Origin: Streptosporangium lutulentum
GTDB taxonomy: Bacteria > Actinomycetota > Actinomycetes > Streptosporangiales > Streptosporangiaceae
Direction: 5' to 3'
Assembly: GCF_030811455.1 (NCBI RefSeq)
Contig: NZ_JAUSQU010000001.1
Coordinates: 9,424,001 to 9,488,000 of the forward strand
Length of the DNA stretch: 64,000 bases
Position numbers and translations under genes: made by a program. The notes under the pieces are model-generated. The model searched no databases. It had not been told where the DNA came from and saw only the letters and a program-made list of their open reading frames with translations. Of this stretch, positions 58,118 to 64,000 are shown in pieces. Numbering within the stretch: the first letter of the stretch is position 1; the number at the start of each line of letters is the position of its first letter.

Positions 58118-58825
58118 GTGAGACGTCCTGGATGGCCTTCGCGATTCTGGGTCGGCGTGGCCGTCGCGATCGTCAAACCGATCTCCTGGCTCCTGGTCAA
58201 AAAAGACTGGCGGCGCAGCGACCGCCTGCCCAAGACCGGCGGGATCATCCTGGTGACCAACCACCTGTCGTGGCTGGATCCGATCCTGATCGCGCACTAC
58301 CTCTACAACAACGGGCGCTGGCCGACGATCCTGGCCAAGTCGGGGCTGTTCTCGGTTCCGGTGCTCGGGCACATGGTGAGGGAACTGCAGGCCATCCCGG
58401 TCTACCGGGGGAGCGCCGACGCGGCGCGGTCGCTGGAGGAGTCGGAGCGGCGGATCGCCGGCGGGGCGTGCGTGATGTTCTACCCGGAGGGGACCTGCAC
58501 CCGCGATCCCGAGTTCTGGCCGATGGAGGGCAAGACCGGTGCGGCCAGGCTGGCGCTGGCGACCGGCGCGCCGGTGATCCCCGTCGCCCACTGGGGAGCC
58601 CAGAGGATCCTTCCCTACGGGAGCAAGAGGCCCAGCCTCCTTCCGCGCAAGACCTTCCACGTGCTGACCGGGCCGCCGGTCGACCTGTCGAAGTACGAGG
58701 GGCGGTCGCCGCAGGCGGACGTCCTGCGTGACGCGACCGCCGACATCATGGCGGCGATCACACTTCAGCTCGCCGAACTGCGAGGAGAGAAGGCGCCAGA
58801 GCCACCGAAACCCGCTGACAACTGA
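58118..58825 (+). CDS. plsC: 1-acyl-sn-glycerol-3-phosphate acyltransferase
   Basis: The 235-residue membrane-bound acyltransferase makes phosphatidic acid. It has a hydrophobic N-terminal segment, the catalytic NHLSWLD (NHx4D), substrate motif FYPEGTCTRDP and VIPVAHWGAQ. The start is GTG at 58118 with GGAGGAGCCC upstream. It precedes gpsA by 20 bp, so the genes for two successive steps of phospholipid synthesis are together. Confidence 0.9.
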   Translation: MRRPGWPSRFWVGVAVAIVKPISWLLVKKDWRRSDRLPKTGGIILVTNHLSWLDPILIAHYLYNNGRWPTILAKSGLFSVPVLGHMVRELQAIPVYRGSADAARSLEESERRIAGGACVMFYPEGTCTRDPEFWPMEGKTGAARLALATGAPVIPVAHWGAQRILPYGSKRPSLLPRKTFHVLTGPPVDLSKYEGRSPQADVLRDATADIMAAITLQLAELRGEKAPEPPKPADN

Positions 58826-58845
58826 CTTCGGCGTACGGTGATGAA

Positions 58846-59856
58846 ATGACCAAGGCGGCTGTATTCGGCACGGGCTCGTGGGGCACTACCTTCGGCATGA
58901 TCCTTTCGGGGGCGGGCACCCGGACGACATTGTGGGGACGGCGGGCGGAGGTGGTCGAGGCGATCGACCGCCGCCACGAGAATCCCGGCTATCTTCCCGG
59001 CGCGGTGTTGCCCGACACGCTGCGTGCCACGACCGATCCGGCCGAGGCCCTCGACGGCGCCGACTTCGTGGTGTTCGCGGTGCCCGCCCAGACCCTGCGC
59101 TTCGAGTTGAGCCGCTGGAAGGCGGATCTGCCGCCCGACGCGGTGCTGGTCAGTTTGATGAAGGGCATCGAACTGGGCACCACCAAGCGGATGAGCGAGG
59201 TGATCTGCGAGGTCGCGGAGGTGCCGCAGGAGCGGGTCGCGGTGGTGTCGGGGCCCAACCTGGCCGGTGAGATCGTCCGGGGCCAGCCCGCCGCGACCGT
59301 GGTCGCCTGCACCGACGAGCGGGCCATGGAACGGCTCCAGGCGGCCTGCTACCTGCCGCCGTGGTTTCGCCCCTACACCAACCCCGACGTGGTGGGGGTG
59401 GAGCTCGGAGGGGCGATCAAGAACGTGATCGCCCTGGCGGTCGGCATCTCGGCGGGGATGGGGCTCGGAGACAACGTCGGGGCGATGCTGATGACGCGCG
59501 GGCTGGCCGAGATCTCCCGGCTGGGCGAGGTGCTCGGCGCGGATCCGCACACCTTCGCGGGCCTGGCGGGCATGGGCGATCTGGTGGCGACCTGCACGTC
59601 CCCATTGTCCCGGAACCGTACCTTCGGTGAGAATCTTGGACGGGGCATGACCCTGGCCGAGGTCATCGCCGCCACGAAACAGACCGCCGAGGGGGTCAAG
59701 TCCTGCGAGTCGGTCCTCGAACTGGCCAGAAAGCACGACGTGGAGATGCCGATCACCGAGGTGGTGGTGGCGGTGGTCCATGACGCAATGCCACCAAGCG
59801 AGGCCGCGGTGCTGCTGATGTCGCGGACTCCCAAAGCGGAACGGTACGGTCTGTGA
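58846..59856 (+). CDS. gpsA: Glycerol-3-phosphate dehydrogenase [NAD(P)+]
   Basis: The 336-residue cytosolic enzyme reduces dihydroxyacetone phosphate to glycerol-3-phosphate. The nucleotide motif is VFGTGSWGTTFG (6-17). SGPNLAGEI and the catalytic Lys in GGAIKNVIALAVG follow, then GDLVATCTSPLSRNRTFG. The stop overlaps the next GTG start (GTGA). Confidence 0.96.
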   Translation: MTKAAVFGTGSWGTTFGMILSGAGTRTTLWGRRAEVVEAIDRRHENPGYLPGAVLPDTLRATTDPAEALDGADFVVFAVPAQTLRFELSRWKADLPPDAVLVSLMKGIELGTTKRMSEVICEVAEVPQERVAVVSGPNLAGEIVRGQPAATVVACTDERAMERLQAACYLPPWFRPYTNPDVVGVELGGAIKNVIALAVGISAGMGLGDNVGAMLMTRGLAEISRLGEVLGADPHTFAGLAGMGDLVATCTSPLSRNRTFGENLGRGMTLAEVIAATKQTAEGVKSCESVLELARKHDVEMPITEVVVAVVHDAMPPSEAAVLLMSRTPKAERYGL

Positions 59857-61079
59857 ACAGACGCACACGCAGAAGGCAGGGTGAGAACACCCGATCGGTG
59901 CACCTGCCCTCTCCGCCGGCGCTCGAGCGGACCCCCTTCGGATTCCCGGTGTGGCGCAGTTCCGCGTGGAGCGTCGGCGACCCCCCCGAATACGCCGACG
60001 CGCTGGAGGAGAAGAGCTCGGGCTTCGCCGACGACCGGATCGACAACCCCACCACCGCCGCCTTCGCCGCGGCGGTGGCCTCCCTGGAGGGCGCCGCCGC
60101 GCCCGAGGACGTGGCCGGGCAGGCGTTCGCCTCGGGGATGGCCGCGGTCAGCGCCGTCCTGATGACGTTCCTGCGCGCGGGCGCGCACATGGTGGCCCCG
60201 ACCCCGTTGTACGGCGGGACCCGCTCACTGATCACCAACGTGCTGTCCAGGTTCGGGGTCAGCGCGGACTTCGTGGACTACGGCGACCTCGCCCGGGTGA
60301 ACGCGGAGGTCAGGCCCAACACGAAGATCATTTACGCGGAGACGCTCTCCAACCCGACGATGGCCGTCTCCGACATCCGCGGCCTCTACCGGATCGCCCG
60401 CACGGCCGGGGCGCTGCTGGTGGTCGACTCCACCTTCGCCACCCCGATCGTGTGCCGTCCCCTCGAACACGGCGCCGACCTGGTGATCCACTCCGCGACC
60501 AAATACCTCGGCGGCCACGACGACTGCACCGGCGGCGTCGCGGTCGGCCGGCCCGATCTGGTCGCCCAGCTGCGCGAGGTCAGCGTCGACACGGGGGGCA
60601 CGCTCTCTCCCGACGACGCGTTCCTGCTGCGCAGGGGACTGGAGACCCTGCCCCTGCGGGTGCGCCGGATGTGCTCCACCGCGATGGTGTTCGCCGCCGC
60701 CGTGGCCAAGCACCCCGCCGTGCGCCGGGTCGACTACCCGGGACTGCCCGGACACCCCGGCCACCAGCTCGCCAGGCGCCTGTTCGACTCCGGTCCCGAG
60801 GGCACCAGGTACGGCGCCTGCGTGACGATCACCCCGCACGGCGGTTACGGCGCGGGCGTGGCTCTGGCCGGCGCGCTCAAACTCGCCTCGGTCGCGACCT
60901 CCGCCGGAGGCACGCGCACCAAGGCCGCGCACGTGGCCTCGATCACCCGTCGAGGGGTCGGCGGGGGCTCCGGAGTCGACGCGGGAGCGGTCCGTTTCTC
61001 CATCGGGCTGGAGGACGCGGAAGACCTCATCATGGACGTGACCAAGGCCCTGGACTCCCTCCCCGTATCAGGTAGATAG
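59853..61079 (+). CDS. Cystathionine gamma-synthase-type PLP enzyme
   Basis: The 408-residue fold-I enzyme of the Cys/Met metabolism family has the PLP lysine in HSATKYLGGHDD, phosphate-binding SGMAAVSAVLM, PLYGGTRSLI and NPTMAVSDI. It could be a cystathionine synthase or lyase, or a methionine gamma-lyase; the sequence alone does not decide. The start is GTG overlapping gpsA, and ddl follows 50 bp on. Confidence 0.85.
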   Translation: MNRRTRRRQGENTRSVHLPSPPALERTPFGFPVWRSSAWSVGDPPEYADALEEKSSGFADDRIDNPTTAAFAAAVASLEGAAAPEDVAGQAFASGMAAVSAVLMTFLRAGAHMVAPTPLYGGTRSLITNVLSRFGVSADFVDYGDLARVNAEVRPNTKIIYAETLSNPTMAVSDIRGLYRIARTAGALLVVDSTFATPIVCRPLEHGADLVIHSATKYLGGHDDCTGGVAVGRPDLVAQLREVSVDTGGTLSPDDAFLLRRGLETLPLRVRRMCSTAMVFAAAVAKHPAVRRVDYPGLPGHPGHQLARRLFDSGPEGTRYGACVTITPHGGYGAGVALAGALKLASVATSAGGTRTKAAHVASITRRGVGGGSGVDAGAVRFSIGLEDAEDLIMDVTKALDSLPVSGR

Positions 61080-61129
61080 GCGCGTCTAACAGGCAGATTG
61101 CCCCCTAAGAGGGGGTAGATTCGGTCTTC

Positions 61130-62239
61130 ATGAGTGAACAGCACGAACCCCGGCCGCGGGTCGCCGTCGTCTTCGGCGGTCGCAACTCCGAGCACGCCGT
61201 CTCCATCCTTGGAGCGGGCAGTGTGCTGGAGGCCATCGATCGATCCAAATACGAGGTGGTTCCCGTGGGGATCGCCCGCGACGGACGGTGGGTGCTCGCC
61301 TCAGGGGACCAGCGTTATGAGATCGACGGCGGTGAGTTGCCGGCCGTCGACGCCCAGGGGTCCGGACTGGCGCTGCCGTCCGGCGGAGGGCCGCTGGTGG
61401 CCTACGACTCGGGGAGCATCCCGGTTGAGCTCGGCCGTGTCGACGTCGTCTTCCCCGTGATGCACGGGCCGTTCGCCGAGGACGGCACGATCCAGGGACT
61501 GCTGGAGATGGCCGGGGTCCGCTACGTCGGCTCCGGGGTGCTCGCCAGCGCGGTCGGCATGGACAAGGCCTACATGAAGATCGTGCTCGCGGCCGCGGGC
61601 CTGCCCGTCGGCCCCTACGTCGTCGTCCGCGACCGCGACTGGCGGACCGACCGCGACCGGATCCTCAAGGAGGTCCAGGAGCTCGGCTGGCCGGTGTTCG
61701 TCAAGCCCGCCCGTGCCGGGTCCAGCCAGGGCATCTCCAAGGCCCGCGGCATGGAGGAGCTGGAGCGGGCCATCGAGTTCGCCCGCGAGCACGACCCCAA
61801 GGTGCTGGTCGAGGCCGCGATCACGGGCCGTGAGATCGAATGCGCCGTGCTGGAGTCCATGGGCGACGAGGCCGCGAGGGCCAGCGTGCCCGGCGAGGTG
61901 CTGGTCCGCGGCGACCACGAGTTCTTCGACTTCGAGGCCAAGTACATCGGCGACGACATGTCCCTCTCGGCGCCCGCGGACATCCCCGAGGACATGGCGG
62001 AGAAGCTGCGGGCCATGGCCGTCCGCGCGTTCGAGGCGCTGGGCTGCGAGGGGTTGTCGCGCGTCGACTTCTTCTACACCCCCGACGGCGAGCTGATCCT
62101 CAACGAGATCAACACCATGCCGGGCTTCACCGCGATGTCGGTCGCGCCGCAGCTGTGGGCCGCCACCGGGCTGTCCTACCCCCAGCTGGTCGATCGGCTG
62201 ATCCAGCTCGCGCTGCACCGCTCGCCCGGCCTACGGTAG
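61130..62239 (+). CDS. ddlA: D-alanine-D-alanine ligase
   Basis: The 369-residue ATP-grasp ligase makes the D-Ala-D-Ala end of peptidoglycan stems. Marks are VVFGGRNSEHAVSI, VMHGPFAEDGTIQGLLE, PVFVKPARAGSSQGISK, EAAITGREIECAVLE and the metal site FFYTPDGELILNEINTMPGFT. The Tyr-containing KYIGDD loop near the active site is that of D-Ala-D-Ala rather than D-Ala-D-lactate ligases. The 3' end overlaps the convergent lipoprotein gene by 9 bp. Confidence 0.95.
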   Translation: MSEQHEPRPRVAVVFGGRNSEHAVSILGAGSVLEAIDRSKYEVVPVGIARDGRWVLASGDQRYEIDGGELPAVDAQGSGLALPSGGGPLVAYDSGSIPVELGRVDVVFPVMHGPFAEDGTIQGLLEMAGVRYVGSGVLASAVGMDKAYMKIVLAAAGLPVGPYVVVRDRDWRTDRDRILKEVQELGWPVFVKPARAGSSQGISKARGMEELERAIEFAREHDPKVLVEAAITGREIECAVLESMGDEAARASVPGEVLVRGDHEFFDFEAKYIGDDMSLSAPADIPEDMAEKLRAMAVRAFEALGCEGLSRVDFFYTPDGELILNEINTMPGFTAMSVAPQLWAATGLSYPQLVDRLIQLALHRSPGLR

Positions 62240-62668
62240 CGCCGCCTTGACGGGTGCCGCGAGATCGACGAGCACCGTCTGCGGGGTGTGTTCCCGGCCG
62301 ATCGTCACCTCGACGTAGGCCTCCCGTCCGATCGACGTGAACAGCGTCGGCCGGACGGGGTCGGGGAACCACGCCACTCCGTCGATCTCCGGAACCTGGT
62401 CGGTGGCGGCCATCGCCGCCGGCCGCGGCACCCCGCAGCGCAGCGCGATCTGGCCCGCTCCCCACACCGCGACGTACGGCGAGGCGGGGGTGGACTCCAC
62501 CCGGTCCGCGCCGTCGAGCTTCTGCGGGAGTCGCTCTCCGAGCTTCTCGCAGGCGGCCGCGGCCGCCCCCTCGGGGACGGGCGGGTCCACCCGGACGGCG
62601 CCGCCGCATCCCGCCAGGATCAGCAGGGCGCAGGCGCACCCCGTCCAGCGGGCGAACCGGAGATGCAT
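62231..62668 (-). CDS. DUF3515-family lipoprotein
   Basis: The 145-residue protein has a lipoprotein signal (hydrophobic stretch ending in LAGC, lipid-modified Cys at about 21) and the DUF3515 pattern (CEKLGERLPQKLDG, YVAVWGAGQIALRCGVPRP). It is an actinobacterial envelope lipoprotein of unknown function that commonly sits beside ddl. Confidence 0.88.
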   Translation of the reverse strand: MHLRFARWTGCACALLILAGCGGAVRVDPPVPEGAAAAACEKLGERLPQKLDGADRVESTPASPYVAVWGAGQIALRCGVPRPAAMAATDQVPEIDGVAWFPDPVRPTLFTSIGREAYVEVTIGREHTPQTVLVDLAAPVKAALP

Positions 62669-62684
62669 CTCACATTCCTGATGG

Positions 62685-62918
62685 TCAGATATGAACGATG
62701 GGACACGTAAGGGTACGTGTGATTCCCTCCACCGCCTGAATCTGCGCCACCACGAGCTTGCCGAGCTCGTCCACGTTGCGGGCCTCGGCCCGCACGATCA
62801 CGTCGTAGGGGCCGGTAACGTCTTCGGCCTGCGTGACACCGGGGATTCCGGAGATCTCGCCGGCCACGTTCGCGGCCTTGCCGACCTCGGTCTGGATGAG
62901 AATATAGGCCTGCACCAT
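62685..62918 (-). CDS. Stand-alone Lrp/AsnC ligand-binding (RAM) domain protein
   Basis: The 77-residue protein is the alpha-beta sandwich of Lrp/AsnC regulators without a DNA-binding part (VQAYILIQTEVGKAANVAGEI, GVTQAEDVTGPYDVIVRAEA, VEGITRTLTCPIV). Such proteins bind amino acids and assemble with themselves or with full regulators. AGGACG precedes the ATG. It lies divergent to thiL with a 51-bp gap. Confidence 0.9.
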   Translation of the reverse strand: MVQAYILIQTEVGKAANVAGEISGIPGVTQAEDVTGPYDVIVRAEARNVDELGKLVVAQIQAVEGITRTLTCPIVHI

Positions 62919-62969
62919 AACGTCCTCCCGGGCGATTGGATCAGTGCCGAAAGGTCACCGTACCCTGTC

Positions 62970-63926
62970 ATGAACGGGAGGTGCGCCATCACAGTCGGAG
63001 ATCTCGGCGAATTCGGGGTTATTGCACGTATTGCCGGACGTTTGCCACAAGGTAGGACCGTGTTGCTCGGTCCCGGGGACGACGCCGCGATGTTGAGCGC
63101 TCCTGACGGTCGGGTCGTCGTGACAACGGACCTGTTGATCGAGGGTAGGCACTTTCGTCGTGATTGGTCTAGTGGTTACGACATAGGTCGTAAAGCCGCG
63201 GCGCAGAATCTGTCCGACGTCACGGCGATGGGCGCCGTCCCCACCGGCATCGTGGTCGGCCTCGGACTGCCCGCCGACGCCGGCCTCACCTGGCTGGACG
63301 ATCTCACCGACGGCTTCCGCGACGAGTGCGACCTCGTCGGCGCCAGTGTGGCGGGCGGGGACATCACCCGCTGCGACCTGGTCGTGATCGGTGTCACGGC
63401 TCTCGGCGACCTGGGCGGGCGCGCGCCGGTCACGCGCTCGGGGGCGCGCCCCGGAGACCTGGTCGCGGTGGCCGGGCGGCTCGGGTACGCCGCCGCGGGG
63501 CTCGCGTCGCTCCGTGAGGGCCTCGGCGGGCCGGCGGAGCTGATCGAGGCCCACCGGCGTCCGCACCCCCCCTACGCCCAGGGGCGTGAGGCGGCCGAGC
63601 TCGGCGCGACCTCGATGCTCGACGTCAGCGACGGCCTGGTCCAGGATCTCGGGCACATCGCGAAGGCCTCCGGGGTCGCCCTCGTGCTCGACCCGGAGGC
63701 CTTCGCCCTCCCCGACCCGATCAGGGAGGCGGCCCGGCGGCTCGGCGCCGACCCGCTGGAGTGGGTGCTCTCCGGCGGGGAGGATCACGCCCTCGCCGCG
63801 ACTTTTCCCGCTCACGCACGGCTTTCGCCGGCCTGGACCGTGGTGGGCCACGTGATCGACGGGGAAGGCGTGCAGGTCAAGGGCATTTCGCTGGACCGCG
63901 GCGGCTGGGACCACTTCCGGGAGTGA
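62970..63926 (+). CDS. thiL: Thiamine-monophosphate kinase
   Basis: The 318-residue kinase phosphorylates thiamine monophosphate to thiamine pyrophosphate. Marks are TVGDLGEFGVIARI, GPGDDAAMLSAPDGRVVVTTDLLIEGRHF, AAQNLSDVTAMGA, SVAGGDITRC and MLDVSDGLVQDLGHIA. The ATG at 62970 has no upstream RBS; GGGAGG lies just inside the frame, six bases before an ATC, so the true start is uncertain by a few codons. Confidence 0.93.
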   Translation: MNGRCAITVGDLGEFGVIARIAGRLPQGRTVLLGPGDDAAMLSAPDGRVVVTTDLLIEGRHFRRDWSSGYDIGRKAAAQNLSDVTAMGAVPTGIVVGLGLPADAGLTWLDDLTDGFRDECDLVGASVAGGDITRCDLVVIGVTALGDLGGRAPVTRSGARPGDLVAVAGRLGYAAAGLASLREGLGGPAELIEAHRRPHPPYAQGREAAELGATSMLDVSDGLVQDLGHIAKASGVALVLDPEAFALPDPIREAARRLGADPLEWVLSGGEDHALAATFPAHARLSPAWTVVGHVIDGEGVQVKGISLDRGGWDHFRE

Positions 63927-64000
63927 CGTTTCCCACCTGTTGTGACATCAGTGAAATTTGCGACAAACGGTTATGGAACTGGTATGAAGATGGGCGGTCG
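63927..64000. other. Right-hand intergenic tail
   Basis: The last 74 bp after thiL are relatively AT-rich (GTGAAATTTGCGACAAACGG) and may hold the promoter of a gene outside the window. No gene start is visible. Confidence 0.4.

Overview
The window is about 70% GC, with strong third-position GC bias, many GTG starts and start/stop overlaps. Together with the gene order serA ... leuB-ilvE-cimA ... gltX ... leuCD-HU ... cofC-plsC-gpsA-CGS-ddl ... thiL, this points to an actinomycete chromosome. The mix of genes suggests a Streptosporangium/Nonomuraea-like relative of Streptomyces; that placement is inference. I see no insertion sequence, prophage, plasmid origin or CRISPR array.

Region 1 (1-10.6 kb) is accessory and decaying. 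The minus strand carries a SnoaL-like/MFS operon that ends in a truncated FAD oxidase and lies divergent from a LysR gene. An M20 peptidase follows, then secreted CAP-domain proteins and the D,D-carboxypeptidase dacB. A block made of the CAP gene, a conserved 120-bp upstream cassette and the 3' end of dacB has been duplicated, and a third copy runs off the left edge. A GPH-type sugar transporter carries one in-frame TAG.

Region 2 (10.0-20.7 kb) is a PadR-controlled MacB/FtsX-type ABC exporter locus amplified to three tandem units. Unit 1 is complete (padR, ATPase, permease). Units 2 and 3 keep full-length permeases but hold only padR tails and ATPase relics from which all the catalytic motifs were deleted, with different breakpoints.

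Region 3 (20.7-31 kb) is mainly amino-acid biosynthesis: serA, leuB, ilvE and cimA. It also has an NlpC/P60 endopeptidase behind a c-di-AMP riboswitch, a candidate 37-residue protein with its own promoter, and a branched-chain leader peptide plus terminator in front of cimA.

Region 4 (31-47 kb) holds a secreted heparinase-like protein, a frameshifted isochorismatase-like hydrolase next to an AraC regulator, an HD hydrolase and a six-gene Asp23/alkaline-shock operon whose five junctions all overlap by 4 nt. An FAH hydrolase-gltX pair follows, then a MATE/padR module bracketed by copies of the gltX 3' end, a secreted carboxylesterase and an M3 oligopeptidase.

Region 5 (47-64 kb) starts with tRNA-Gln and two tRNA-Glu genes, then a HEAT-like protein. 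An NdgR-type IclR regulator lies divergent from leuCD, followed by a small coupled gene and HU. A TetR-DHA2 exporter pair has a phased operator array. The window closes with conserved genes for coenzyme F420, phospholipid, cell-wall and thiamine biosynthesis.
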